64,000 nucleotides of DNA from Anoxynatronum sibiricum (GCF_039414295.1 NZ_JBCITM010000001.1:372001-436000); one strand, 5' to 3'; positions 52,141-60,878 are shown, counted from the stretch's first letter. Notes: a model not told the origin generated them from the sequence alone. Made by a program: numbers and translations.

Positions 52141-53457
52141 TTAAGAAGATTTTTTTAATGAATCAAAAATGGGCACAAGTACTGCGGCTACAAAGCCGCC
52201 AGAAAAACCATTGTTGTATAAGTTCATACCACCGTGTAAGTAACCCACATTCATCACCACGGACATGTGAAAGAAGCCAGCAATAATACCATAACCCCAA
52301 CCGTAGTAACCGGCAATGGGGGCGAGGGTGGTGCCAAAGAGAGCTGCCAGCAGCGCACCGGTGGCATTGACCTCCCATACTTGTACCAGAGAAGCCAGGT
52401 AGACGCCTGCCAAAACGGGCAATATGTTTTTGACATGCTTACCAAAAGCACCAAATCCGACGATGGTGAAAATTCCACCAATGGTGGGCCCATTCAGTTG
52501 TCCCCCCACTATAAGTACATAGCCGGTGGAAATATACCCCAGCAGAGCCATGTTCATCATGGAAGCCCCAAAGCCGTTGGAAGTAACAAAATCGGAAACC
52601 AAACGGCCAGACTGTCGCCAGATACGTGTCAGGCCGGGCATGACACGCCGGCTGAAGTAGAAACCGGTGATCAGCATACCTGTAAAGAAAATGAACAGAT
52701 AAGTGCCCAGTAATCGATTGAATCCTTCAGCAACGATTAGGGTTGTTGGATTCTGAAAATCAAAAGCTCTCATCACAGCCATAAAAAACATGCCGGTAAC
52801 GCCTGCAGTAAAACCGATGTTATAGAGGTTGAAGCCTTGGTGAAACTTGACAAAATGATTGGCCAGGGGAGGAAGGCAAAAACCTGCAATGATACCGGCC
52901 AGAATACCTGCCGGAAAAGCAAGTGCAGGAGAGAGACCAAGCCCAAAGGTAATTTGGCTGATCAAGGGCCCCAGGGCTGTCCCGAAGAAAGCAATAAGGA
53001 TAAACTTGCTGAATTTTTCCTGCTGATAACGGGCGTGAAGCAGAACCCCCCCCATGATCGCCCATACGTTATAGATATTCTTGCCAAAGAGAGCAAATCC
53101 GGCGACGGTAAAGACGGCAGCCATAACGGGTCCATTCATATTAATTTCGTTACGGTGGGCAATGGCAATGGCAGCCAGCATCAATAGACCACTGTTGAAA
53201 AAGGCTGCACCAATATTTCCCACAACCAAGTAGTCGGTGACAAGAATGCTGGGAGCGACGACAATATGAGTCATTCCTGTCAAGATTTCTGAAGGTGTAT
53301 TAAAAAAGATAGATGACAGCAGTAAGATGCACGCTATTGCTGTCACAATTCGGTACTTCACTGTTTCTCCAACGATCACAAAACCTTTTCGCTCCTGGAT
53401 TTCTTCTTCTGATGTGGGCAGTTGAGTATTTCGAGTAAGTTCAGCGGATTTCTCCAA
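52141..53457 (-). CDS. DUF1576-family membrane protein with internal duplication
   Basis: A 438-residue protein with about ten or more membrane helices. It shows a clear internal repeat: NGPVMAAVFTVAGFALFGKN with GTALGPLIS and HQGFNLYNIGFTAG in the first half, NGPTIGGIFTIVGFGAFGKH with GTTLAPIAG and HGGMNLYNNGFSGG in the second. This fits the DUF1576 family, of unknown function and probably a transporter. TTG 53457 is chosen because AGGAGG lies seven bases upstream; the frame is open to 53484. It starts the minus-strand run leading to the hypothetical and permease genes. Confidence 0.82.
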   Translation of the reverse strand: MEKSAELTRNTQLPTSEEEIQERKGFVIVGETVKYRIVTAIACILLLSSIFFNTPSEILTGMTHIVVAPSILVTDYLVVGNIGAAFFNSGLLMLAAIAIAHRNEINMNGPVMAAVFTVAGFALFGKNIYNVWAIMGGVLLHARYQQEKFSKFILIAFFGTALGPLISQITFGLGLSPALAFPAGILAGIIAGFCLPPLANHFVKFHQGFNLYNIGFTAGVTGMFFMAVMRAFDFQNPTTLIVAEGFNRLLGTYLFIFFTGMLITGFYFSRRVMPGLTRIWRQSGRLVSDFVTSNGFGASMMNMALLGYISTGYVLIVGGQLNGPTIGGIFTIVGFGAFGKHVKNILPVLAGVYLASLVQVWEVNATGALLAALFGTTLAPIAGYYGWGYGIIAGFFHMSVVMNVGYLHGGMNLYNNGFSGGFVAAVLVPIFDSLKKSS

Positions 53458-53587
53458 ATGATAACCTCCTGACAAAAGATTCACAAGTAATCAAAACACG
53501 GTCATAGTATAACAGCAAAGTGAGAAGATTTAAAGGGAAAATAATGAACTTCTCCTTATTTTTGTAAATGTGAGAGCAGACGTCAAC

Positions 53588-53908
53588 TCACATATATGTG
53601 AGCAGCCAGAAGATGCCAAGACCCACCAGCGTGGTTGCCAGCAGATTTTTTGTTTTCCAGGCGACTGCCAATGCCAGCAAACCGGCCACCAGACGATGAT
53701 TTCCAAGAGAGAGAGCGGGCACCCCATTCTGTATGATCAATGCCGGAAAGATCAGGGCTGAAAGGACAGCCGCGGGGACGAATCGCATGGAACGGTGGAG
53801 CCACTGGGGCAGAGACATTCGGCCATACAGAAAGATAAAGGAAAAACGAAGCAGGAAAGTTCCCAAAGCAATGGCAGAGAGCAAAGGAAGTAAGGCCAGA
53901 TTAGTCAT
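53588..53908 (-). CDS. azlD: AzlD-type branched-chain amino acid transporter subunit
   Basis: A 106-residue protein with four hydrophobic helices: LLPLLSAIALGTFLLRFSFIFL near the start and VPAAVLSALIFPALI, then LVAGLLALAVAWKTKNLLATTLVGLGIF. It is the small partner of AzlC, and RFSFIFLYGR with the following PAAVLSALIFP is typical of AzlD. In Bacillus the AzlCD pair exports branched-chain amino acids and their analogues. Its ATG at 53908 lies inside the end of azlC (overlap eight bases), with GGAGGCGACCC as binding site. Confidence 0.88.
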   Translation of the reverse strand: MTNLALLPLLSAIALGTFLLRFSFIFLYGRMSLPQWLHRSMRFVPAAVLSALIFPALIIQNGVPALSLGNHRLVAGLLALAVAWKTKNLLATTLVGLGIFWLLTYM

Positions 53909-54608
53909 GATGGGTCGCCTCCTCTGCTTTGTGTTTCCCAAAATGCTCTACCAGCGCGCCAGCAGCAATTCCCGAAATGGCAGCCAGTATCAGACCGCCA
54001 TTCATGGGAATAGGTGCAGCAATCACTGCCACAAACCCACCGGTGACAACAGCGGCAACAACCGGCATATCATTGACGGATTTCATGAGTACAGCAATGA
54101 ATGTCAGGGGAATGGCGAAATCCAACCCAAGATGTGAGGGAATCACTGCACCCAGCATAATTCCGACAAACGTGAAAGTCTGCCATACGGCCCACATAAT
54201 GAGAGAAGCGCCCAGATAAAACCAGCGGGGGTTTTCGTCAGGGTCATTGATAAAGTGAGCCAGAGACATGGCATAGCTTTGATCGGTCATCAAATGAGAC
54301 AGCAACACTTTCCATCCGAAAGGTTCTTTTTTGAAGTATGGGGCGATGGACAGGCTGTAAATCATAAAGCGAAAATTGATGATGATGGCTGTGTAAAGAA
54401 TCACCAGTGATGAAGCACCGGTATGAATGAGCTGTAATACTGCCAGCTGTGCAGCTCCTGCAAAAATGAACAAGGACATAAACATGGTCATGCCGGGAGA
54501 AACACCGGTGTTGACTGCTGTAATGCCGGTGATCATGGCAAAGGGGATGATGCCCAGCAACACTGGCAACATCGTTTGAGCTCCCCGTAGCATACTTGAT
54601 GACTTCAT
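53901..54608 (-). CDS. azlC: AzlC-family branched-chain amino acid transporter subunit
   Basis: The large subunit of the AzlCD exporter, 235 residues with about six to eight helices. PVLLGIIPFAMITGITAVNTG, FIFAGAAQLAVLQLI and NFRFMIYSLSIAPYF are characteristic AzlC segments, as is LLSHLMTDQSYAMSLAHF. It overlaps azlD, and the operon follows its own ATG with AGGATCTGTTCAC upstream, a modest binding site. Branched-chain amino acid export fits the neighbouring VOR-like oxidoreductase operon, which would act on the matching 2-oxoacids. Confidence 0.92.
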   Translation of the reverse strand: MKSSSMLRGAQTMLPVLLGIIPFAMITGITAVNTGVSPGMTMFMSLFIFAGAAQLAVLQLIHTGASSLVILYTAIIINFRFMIYSLSIAPYFKKEPFGWKVLLSHLMTDQSYAMSLAHFINDPDENPRWFYLGASLIMWAVWQTFTFVGIMLGAVIPSHLGLDFAIPLTFIAVLMKSVNDMPVVAAVVTGGFVAVIAAPIPMNGGLILAAISGIAAGALVEHFGKHKAEEATHHD

Positions 54609-54766
54609 GTGAACAGATCCTTTCGGTCAATTTCAATTTTGATTTCATTTCAATACTCAATGGTTTTGTTCTGCGTAAAGAGGGAATGTATATAAAGAGA
54701 GAATCTACATAAGGATAAGAATGCAAACCATGCCACTATGATAATTGACAAAAGGAGTTGAATGAA

Positions 54767-55762
54767 ATGAAAGCAATGATCATTCGTGAGTTTGGCGGTC
54801 CAGAAAAATTCCAGATGGCAGAAATCGCCGAACCAAAACCTAAAGCAAATCAGGTGCTTATTCGGGTCAAAACATCTTCGGTGAACCCCATCGATATGAA
54901 AATTCGCAGTGGGCTGGTTCCTGCTGCAGCACCGCCTTTTCCAGCCGTATTAAACGTGGATGTGGCAGGTGTCGTGGTTGAAGTGGGGGCGGCAGTGGAT
55001 GGGTTTTCGCCAGGTGACCGGGTGGTCGCCCTTGGTGGCGGTGTGAAAGGTCATCATGGAGCTTTGGCTGAATACACATGCATCGACGCTCCGCTGCTGG
55101 CAAAAATACCTGATGAAGTGTCTGATGCTGCAGCGGCTGCACTACCGGTGGCGGGCTTAACTGCCTGGGAAGCCCTTGTGAACCGGGGGCAGGTAAAGGC
55201 TGATGATCTGGTGCTGATTCACGGCGGTGCTGGCGGCGTGGGGCATATGGCGGTACAGTTGGCCGCTGCTCTGGGGACGGAAGTAGCCACCACTGTTTCT
55301 GGCGATGAGAAAGCGGCATTAGCGAAAAAACTGGGTGCCCGCCATGTGATTGATTATCGAAAAGAAACAGTTGAAGCTTATGTGCAGGCTTACACTCATC
55401 AGAAAGGTTTTAGGTTCGTACTGGACACTGTGGGGGGTGAAAATCTGGACCGCTCTTTCCAGGCTGCGGCTTTAAAAGGAACCGTGGTGGCAACTAATAC
55501 CCGGTCAACCCATAATCTGGCCCTAATGCATGGAAAAGGACTGACGCTTCATGTGGTGTTTTTGCTGGTTCCCTTATTGTTCGGGCTTGAGAAAGAACAA
55601 GTGGGCTCAGATCTGAAAAAACTGCTGGCAATGACAGCAGAAGGGCGGCTGGCACCGGCGCTTCATCAGCAGTCATTTGGATTCAGCGACATTAAAGGGG
55701 CACATGAGTTACTGGAGCAGGGGGGGTATCTTGGTAAAATAAGTCTTGTGAACGATTTGTAG
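54767..55762 (+). CDS. Zinc-independent quinone oxidoreductase (MDR superfamily)
   Basis: A 331-residue medium-chain reductase. The N-terminal domain starts MKAMIIREFGGPEKFQMAEI, with SSVNPIDMKIRSG and DVAGVVVEVG. The NAD(P) domain has IHGGAGGVGHMAVQLAAALG near 150. Zinc-binding cysteines of alcohol dehydrogenases are absent, placing it with quinone oxidoreductases (QOR type). Substrate unknown. AAAGGAG is ten bases before ATG 54767; TTG 54758 lies over that site. It diverges from azlCD and converges on sdaAA with 17 bases between. Confidence 0.88.
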   Translation: MKAMIIREFGGPEKFQMAEIAEPKPKANQVLIRVKTSSVNPIDMKIRSGLVPAAAPPFPAVLNVDVAGVVVEVGAAVDGFSPGDRVVALGGGVKGHHGALAEYTCIDAPLLAKIPDEVSDAAAAALPVAGLTAWEALVNRGQVKADDLVLIHGGAGGVGHMAVQLAAALGTEVATTVSGDEKAALAKKLGARHVIDYRKETVEAYVQAYTHQKGFRFVLDTVGGENLDRSFQAAALKGTVVATNTRSTHNLALMHGKGLTLHVVFLLVPLLFGLEKEQVGSDLKKLLAMTAEGRLAPALHQQSFGFSDIKGAHELLEQGGYLGKISLVNDL

Positions 55763-55779
55763 TAGATGGCTACTCACTC

Positions 55780-56652
55780 TTATCTATCAGCCAGCTGCTT
55801 TTTCAGCCGACAGGCGGTGGGCGTAACCGCGATACCACCTCTGGCAGTTTCGCGCAATGTTTCTGGCAGGCTGCGGCCAACTTCTCCCATTGCTGCAACC
55901 ACTTCATCAAAGGGAATAATGCTGTTGATGCCAGCCAGTGCCATTTCAGCACTGATCAGAGCATTGGCAGCACCCAAGCCATTCCTTTTCTGACAGGGAG
56001 ACTCCACAAGACCAGCCACGGGATCACATACCTGACCCATCACATTTTTCAATGCAATGGCTGCAGCATGCAAGCTTGTTTCCGGGGCGGCACCCATCAG
56101 TTCGCAGATGGCAGAGGCAGTCATGGCAGCAGCAGAACCCGTTTCAGCCTGACAGCCGCCTTCTGCACCTGAGACGGTGGCATTATGAAAAATAATGGTA
56201 CCAATGGCAGCAGCATTGAAAAGACCGCTGACCACCTGGTCATCGCTCCATTCAAAGGTTTCCTGTAATGCCTTCAATGTACCAGGCAGAATGCCACAGG
56301 AACCGCCTGTGGGTGCTGCCACCACAATTCCCATGGAGGCGTTGACTTCCAAGAGTCCCATGGCATATGCCACAGCTTTTCCCGTTACCTGTCCGCAAAG
56401 GGAAGTATTGGTGTGAACCCGTTGCATTAATTTGATGCCTTCGCCTCCAATTAGACCACCCATTGAAGTGCGCGGTTTCTCAAGGGAAAGTTGAATTCCC
56501 CGCTGCATGACCTGCCATTGGTCGTGCATTCGCTGCCAAATAGAAGCTTCTGGCGCTGAGAACAAATCGGCTTCTTGATGAACCATGACTTGTGAGATGG
56601 TGCAACGCTTTTGGCTGCAGGTTTGCAGTAATTGTTCGCCGAGATAAAACAT
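55780..56652 (-). CDS. sdaAA: L-serine dehydratase, iron-sulfur-dependent, alpha subunit
   Basis: Together with SdaAB it converts L-serine to pyruvate and ammonia using a [4Fe-4S] cluster. The 290-residue protein has AAPTGGSCGILPGTL, GGCQAETGSAAAMTASA and QVCDPVAGLVESPC, which supply the cluster cysteines and substrate site, plus ARGGIAVTPTAC near the end. AAGGAGGAA precedes ATG 56652. It is the second gene of the minus-strand pair; a 167-base gap to sdaAB includes a 12-base perfect palindrome (GAGGTTAACCTC, 56799-56810) right after the sdaAB stop. Confidence 0.94.
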   Translation of the reverse strand: MFYLGEQLLQTCSQKRCTISQVMVHQEADLFSAPEASIWQRMHDQWQVMQRGIQLSLEKPRTSMGGLIGGEGIKLMQRVHTNTSLCGQVTGKAVAYAMGLLEVNASMGIVVAAPTGGSCGILPGTLKALQETFEWSDDQVVSGLFNAAAIGTIIFHNATVSGAEGGCQAETGSAAAMTASAICELMGAAPETSLHAAAIALKNVMGQVCDPVAGLVESPCQKRNGLGAANALISAEMALAGINSIIPFDEVVAAMGEVGRSLPETLRETARGGIAVTPTACRLKKQLADR

Positions 56653-56819
56653 GAAAATTCCTCCTTGAAGAAACACAGGCATGCTGCATTCTGAATGGTT
56701 GCAATACAGTAATGATCATGACAGTAAAAGACGGATGCTGCATGACAATCTTGCTTGATGACATGATCCTTTTTTTAACTAAGAAATGACCGGCGGTCGA
56801 GGTTAACCTCAGATGATCA

Positions 56820-57503
56820 TCACCCAGAGTTGGTCTCAAAAGAGATGAGAAATACATCTGAAATGGCAGCGTGTGAAGCAATAGAGGCAATCAACTCCGT
56901 TGAAACCGGCTCGTCTGTTTCCAAAATGGTGTAAGCGGCATCTCCTTTTTCATGGCGATACATGCGAATGGTCCCAATGTTAATGGAAGAACCTGCCAGC
57001 AGGCTGGTAATGTGAGCAGCCACACCGGGGCGATCTAACTGCTGAACAATCAGGGTGGGATATTCTCCCGTAAAAGAAACTTCAATGCCATTGATGCGAG
57101 TGATGATGACTTCACCGCCGCCAATGGAGGCCCCTTCAAGCGACAATCGACGTCCAGAAGCGCCCTGGGCAGTCATCGAAACCGTATTGGGATGCATGGA
57201 GGGTGTCAGTGGAGCTGTTTCAAAGGAGTAGACAATCTTTTTTTCAGAGGCAATGGTAAGCGCGCGGGGAATATCTTGGTGATCAGTGGGATATCCCATG
57301 ATCCCAGCCACCAGAGCCCGGTCAGTGCCGTGACCTTGGTAGGTGTCAGAAAATGAACCGTGAAGTAAAAAATCAACCTGAATCACAGGCTCTTTCAGAA
57401 TACGACAGGCGATGAGGGCGATGCGCAGTGCACCTGCCGTATGAGAACTGGAAGGGCCTGCCATTACCGGTCCAATGATATCAAATGCACTTAGTTTTTT
57501 CAT
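56820..57503 (-). CDS. sdaAB: L-serine dehydratase, iron-sulfur-dependent, beta subunit
   Basis: A 227-residue beta subunit. The N-terminus, SAFDIIGPVMAGPSSSHTAGA, is the family signature; HGSFSDTYQGHGTDRALVAGIMG follows. A C-terminal ACT domain begins near residue 150 with LIVQQLDRPGVAAHITSLL, and may bind serine or another amino acid. AAGGAGTGA precedes the ATG. It is transcribed before sdaAA from a promoter just upstream. Fast serine breakdown supplies pyruvate in amino-acid-fermenting clostridia, consistent with the amino acid genes in the preceding 15 kb. Confidence 0.94.
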   Translation of the reverse strand: MKKLSAFDIIGPVMAGPSSSHTAGALRIALIACRILKEPVIQVDFLLHGSFSDTYQGHGTDRALVAGIMGYPTDHQDIPRALTIASEKKIVYSFETAPLTPSMHPNTVSMTAQGASGRRLSLEGASIGGGEVIITRINGIEVSFTGEYPTLIVQQLDRPGVAAHITSLLAGSSINIGTIRMYRHEKGDAAYTILETDEPVSTELIASIASHAAISDVFLISFETNSG

Positions 57504-57527
57504 CGTTATTCACTCCTTACCACCACC

Positions 57528-57555
57528 ATTATACCGTTTTTGTAATTAATGAAAA
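57528..57555 (-). promoter_or_regulatory. Promoter of sdaAB-sdaAA
   Basis: On the minus strand: TTTTCA (57555-57550), 16-base spacer, TATAAT (57533-57528), about 25 bases before the sdaAB start. Confidence 0.5.
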
Positions 57556-57604
57556 GCATCTTTTACTAAATGACACAGAGTTAACAAAGGTGACAACTTA
57601 ATGG

Positions 57605-57632
57605 TTGACAATTCATCTGAATGTGCTATCAT
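57605..57632 (+). promoter_or_regulatory. Promoter of the riboflavin operon
   Basis: Perfect TTGACA (57605-57610), 16-base spacer, TATCAT (57627-57632). It places the transcript start just ahead of the FMN riboswitch. Confidence 0.72.
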
Positions 57633-57640
57633 AAAACCAA

Positions 57641-57746
57641 ACTTCAGGGACAGGTGAGATTCCGTACCGGCGGTGATAGCCCGCGAACCGAAAGGTTGAT
57701 CTGGTGAGATTCCAGAGCCGACAGTTAAAGTCTGGATGGGAGAAGT
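57641..57746 (+). promoter_or_regulatory. FMN riboswitch (RFN element)
   Basis: The conserved RFN blocks are all present: AGGTGAGATTCC, TACCGGCGGTGATAGCCCGCGA, the two-stem middle with GGTGAGATTCC, GCCGACAGT and AAAGTCTGGATGGGAGAAG. Helix P1 forms between ACTTC (57641-57645) and GAAGT (57742-57746). FMN binding should stop expression of the rib genes by allowing the terminator at 57816-57847. The 375-base gap 57504-57878 is otherwise accounted for by the two divergent promoters and this leader. Confidence 0.96.
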
Positions 57747-57815
57747 GTGATATGACAGTGGTGGTTATTACCGCTGTTTGTGGGGGCTGATTGTCGTCCC
57801 TGTGAAAAATCCCGT

Positions 57816-57847
57816 TCCTGAAGCGAAAGCGAGCTTCAGGATTTTTT
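57816..57847 (+). terminator. Riboswitch-controlled terminator before ribD
   Basis: TCCTGAAGC (57816-57824) pairs with GCTTCAGGA (57833-57841), followed by TTTTTT. The 5' arm CCTGAAG (57817-57823) can instead pair with CTTCAGG in the riboswitch P1 strand (57642-57648), which gives an antiterminator when FMN is absent. Confidence 0.88.
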
Positions 57848-57878
57848 ATTTTCCTGATGAAGAACAGGAGTGAAAAGG

Positions 57879-58985
57879 ATGCATGAAGGACATGAAGTAT
57901 GGATGAAACGCGCCCTGGAACTGGCAGAAGAAGGATGGGGCACTACCAGCCCTAACCCTCTGGTGGGAGCGGTGCTGGTAAAAAATGGAAAACTGATTGG
58001 GCAGGGACGTCATCTTCGTGCGGGTGGTCCCCATGCAGAAGTGGAGGCACTGCATCAGGCAGGTGTGGCAGCGTCAGGGTCCGATTTGTATGTGACACTG
58101 GAACCATGCTGTCACTTCGGAAAAACGCCTCCCTGTGCCGAAGCTCTCATCAGGGCTGGAATTCGGCGGGCATATGTGGCCATGCAAGACCCTAACCCAT
58201 TGGTGGCAGGAAATGGCATACGCATGCTTCAGGAAGCCGGCATTGAAGTGGTGGAAGGGATTCTGGAACATGAGGCCCGGGAGCTGAATGATGTTTTCAT
58301 TCACTTTATTACCCACCGAACTCCCTATGTTATTTACAAAACGGCAATGAGTCTTGATGGAAAAACGGCAGCCAATACAGGGCATTCTCAATGGGTTACC
58401 GGCGAAGCAGCCAGACGGTCTGTTCATTGGATGCGCCAGCGGGTGGGTGCCATTATGGTGGGAATCAGCACAGTCTTGAAGGATGACCCACAATTGACGG
58501 TGCGCGGTTTACCAATGCCCCCAGTACACCCCCTGCGCATTGTTGCTGACAGCCAGGGACGCATTCCCCTCACCTGTCAACTGGTTAATCGAGTGGGTGA
58601 TGCACCGACAATGGTGGCTACCACAGAAAGAATGGATCAGGAAACTGAAATTAAGCTTCGAAAAAAAGGCGTTCAGGTGTTAAGAACACATTCTGTTCAG
58701 GGGCAGGTTAATTTAAAAGAGCTGCTTGAAGAACTGGGAAAGAGAAACATTGACAGCCTGTTGCTGGAAGGCGGAAGTACTCTGGCAGCAGCCGCTTTGG
58801 AGCAACAACTGGTGGATAAAATCATGTTTTATCTTGCGCCAAAGTTGATTGGAGGCAGCCTCGCACCTGGTGTTTTGGCGGGGAAAGGAATTGACTGGAT
58901 GGATGATTGCACATGGGTGGATGATATGAAGGCCCGTACCATTGGCGAAGACATTCTCATCACCGGAACCATTCGAAAGAGGTGA
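57879..58985 (+). CDS. ribD: Bifunctional riboflavin deaminase/reductase RibD
   Basis: Carries out deamination and then side-chain reduction of the pyrimidine intermediate of riboflavin synthesis. The N-terminal deaminase has H52-A-E54 and the zinc cysteines C77 and C86 (EPCCHFGKTPPC). The reductase half from about residue 145 has YVIYKTAMSLDGKTA, WVTGEAAR, GISTVLKDDPQLTVR and the LLLEGGSTLAAA segment. AGGAG (57866-57870) gives ATG 57879 eight bases of spacing; GTG 57870 overlaps that site. 368 residues is standard. First gene of the operon under the FMN riboswitch. Confidence 0.96.
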   Translation: MHEGHEVWMKRALELAEEGWGTTSPNPLVGAVLVKNGKLIGQGRHLRAGGPHAEVEALHQAGVAASGSDLYVTLEPCCHFGKTPPCAEALIRAGIRRAYVAMQDPNPLVAGNGIRMLQEAGIEVVEGILEHEARELNDVFIHFITHRTPYVIYKTAMSLDGKTAANTGHSQWVTGEAARRSVHWMRQRVGAIMVGISTVLKDDPQLTVRGLPMPPVHPLRIVADSQGRIPLTCQLVNRVGDAPTMVATTERMDQETEIKLRKKGVQVLRTHSVQGQVNLKELLEELGKRNIDSLLLEGGSTLAAAALEQQLVDKIMFYLAPKLIGGSLAPGVLAGKGIDWMDDCTWVDDMKARTIGEDILITGTIRKR

Positions 58986-58989
58986 AAAA

Positions 58990-59643
58990 ATGTTCACAGG
59001 AATCATTGAAGAAATTGGTGTCATTGAAAGCATCCATCATCAGGGTGGTCAGGCCATGCAATTGGTGATCCATAGTCGGCAGGTGTTGGAAGATGTGCGA
59101 CTGGGAGACAGTATTGCTGTGAATGGTATCTGTCTGACGGTGACCCGTTTCACACCTCAGTCATTTCAGGCAGATGTGATGCCGGAAACATTTCGTAGTA
59201 CCAGCCTGGCTGGTTTAAAATCAGGCTCACGGGTAAACCTGGAACGTGCGTTGCAGGCCAATGGAAGATTTGGTGGACACATCGTATCAGGCCATATTGA
59301 CGGCGCGGGAACTCTGATCCGAAACAGTAGAGAAGCCAATGCTCTTTGGCTTGAAATTGAAGCAACCGATGCGATCATGAAGTACATTGTTTTAAAAGGA
59401 TCGGTTGCGCTGGATGGTACCAGCCTGACTGTTTCGAAAGTGTGGGATAAGCGATTTGCAGTTTCAATCATACCGCATACAGCTGAAATGACAATCCTTG
59501 CGGAAAAACAGACTGGTGACAGGGTAAACATTGAGTGTGATGTGCTGGCAAAATATGTGGAAAAGCTCATGAATGGTGGCAGGCAGGCAGTGAATGAAAC
59601 AGGCAAGATCACAACTGCCTGGCTGCAAGAGCATGGATACTGA
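58990..59643 (+). CDS. ribE: Riboflavin synthase (alpha chain)
   Basis: Dismutates two 6,7-dimethyl-8-ribityllumazines to riboflavin. The 217-residue product contains two lumazine-binding repeats: MFTGIIEEIGVIE with VNGICLTV, then HIVSGHIDGAG with LDGTSLTVS. The MFTGIIE start is invariant in the family. AGAGGTGAAAAA precedes the ATG, four bases after the ribD stop. Followed 17 bases later by ribBA. Confidence 0.96.
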   Translation: MFTGIIEEIGVIESIHHQGGQAMQLVIHSRQVLEDVRLGDSIAVNGICLTVTRFTPQSFQADVMPETFRSTSLAGLKSGSRVNLERALQANGRFGGHIVSGHIDGAGTLIRNSREANALWLEIEATDAIMKYIVLKGSVALDGTSLTVSKVWDKRFAVSIIPHTAEMTILAEKQTGDRVNIECDVLAKYVEKLMNGGRQAVNETGKITTAWLQEHGY

Positions 59644-59660
59644 TGATGGGAGTGAAAGAA

Positions 59661-60878
59661 ATGACAGAAACGAAGTTTGATAACATTGACAAGGCACTGG
59701 AAGAAATCAGAGCCGGGCGCATGATCATAGTGGTGGATGATGAAGACAGGGAAAATGAAGGTGACCTGCTGATGGCTGCAGAAAAAGCAACGCCAGAAGC
59801 CGTCAATTTCATGGCACGCTTTGGGCGTGGACTGATTTGCGCACCCATCACAGAAGAACGGGCGCATCAACTGAAGCTTTCCCCCATGACCATGCGGAGT
59901 ACAGATAATCGTGAAACAGCATTTACAGTGTCGGTTGATGTGCAGGGAGTCACCACAGGCATTTCTGCTTACGAGCGTGCCCAGACAATTCAGGCGTTGG
60001 TTGATGAAGCAACGACCGCCGATCAGCTCATTCAGCCAGGACACGTATTTCCGTTAGTAGCCCGTCCGGGCGGCGTGTTAAGCCGCATGGGACACACAGA
60101 AGCGGCAGTTGATCTTGCTGAAATGGCAGGAATGGTACCGGCAGGTGTGATTTGTGAAATAATGAGCGACGATGGTACCATGGCTCGTGTTCCTGAGTTA
60201 ATGAAATTTGCATCAGAACACCAGTTGGTCATTATCACCATCGCAGACCTTGTGAAATACAGACGCCGCTCAGAAAAACTCATTACCCGGGCAGCAACAG
60301 CCAAAATGCCAACGGAACATGGTGATTTTACGCTGGTTGCCTATGAAAACCAGCTAAATGGAGAACATCATGTCGCACTGGTGCTGGGAGAGATATCACC
60401 TGACGAGCCGGTACTGGTGAGGGTACACTCCGAATGCCTCACAGGTGATTCGTTTGGATCAAAACGTTGTGATTGTGGTAAACAACTGGCAGCTGCGTTG
60501 GAAAGGATCAACCAGGAGGGCAAAGGCATTCTGCTTTATATGCGGCAGGAGGGAAGAGGCATTGGACTGGTGAACAAAATTCGTGCCTATGCACTTCAAG
60601 ATCAGGGAAAAGATACGGTGGAAGCAAATTTGCTGTTGGGATTTCCGGCAGATATGCGGGATTATGGCATTGGAGCTCAGATATTGAAGGATTTAGGAGC
60701 TCAGAAAATTAGACTGATGACCAACAATCCCAAAAAGATGGTGGGACTGCAAGGGTATGATCTGGAAATTGTGGAAAGGGTGTCGTTGGAAATGCCCTAC
60801 GAATTAGAAAATGAACGTTACATGAAAACCAAGCAGGAAAAGATGGGCCATATGCTGGAACATCTATTCCACCAGTAA
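59661..60878 (+). CDS. ribBA: Bifunctional DHBP synthase/GTP cyclohydrolase II RibBA
   Basis: Makes both precursors of riboflavin: 3,4-dihydroxy-2-butanone 4-phosphate from ribulose-5-phosphate (N-terminal) and the pyrimidine from GTP (C-terminal). The first half has VVDDEDRENEGDLLMAAE and RMGHTEAAVDLAEMAG. The second half from about residue 205 has RVHSECLTGDSFGSKRCDCG, whose three cysteines bind zinc, then YMRQEGRGIGLVNKIRAYALQ and MTNNPKK. GGGAG eight bases before ATG 59661 sets the start; 405 residues is normal. Confidence 0.96.
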   Translation: MTETKFDNIDKALEEIRAGRMIIVVDDEDRENEGDLLMAAEKATPEAVNFMARFGRGLICAPITEERAHQLKLSPMTMRSTDNRETAFTVSVDVQGVTTGISAYERAQTIQALVDEATTADQLIQPGHVFPLVARPGGVLSRMGHTEAAVDLAEMAGMVPAGVICEIMSDDGTMARVPELMKFASEHQLVIITIADLVKYRRRSEKLITRAATAKMPTEHGDFTLVAYENQLNGEHHVALVLGEISPDEPVLVRVHSECLTGDSFGSKRCDCGKQLAAALERINQEGKGILLYMRQEGRGIGLVNKIRAYALQDQGKDTVEANLLLGFPADMRDYGIGAQILKDLGAQKIRLMTNNPKKMVGLQGYDLEIVERVSLEMPYELENERYMKTKQEKMGHMLEHLFHQ

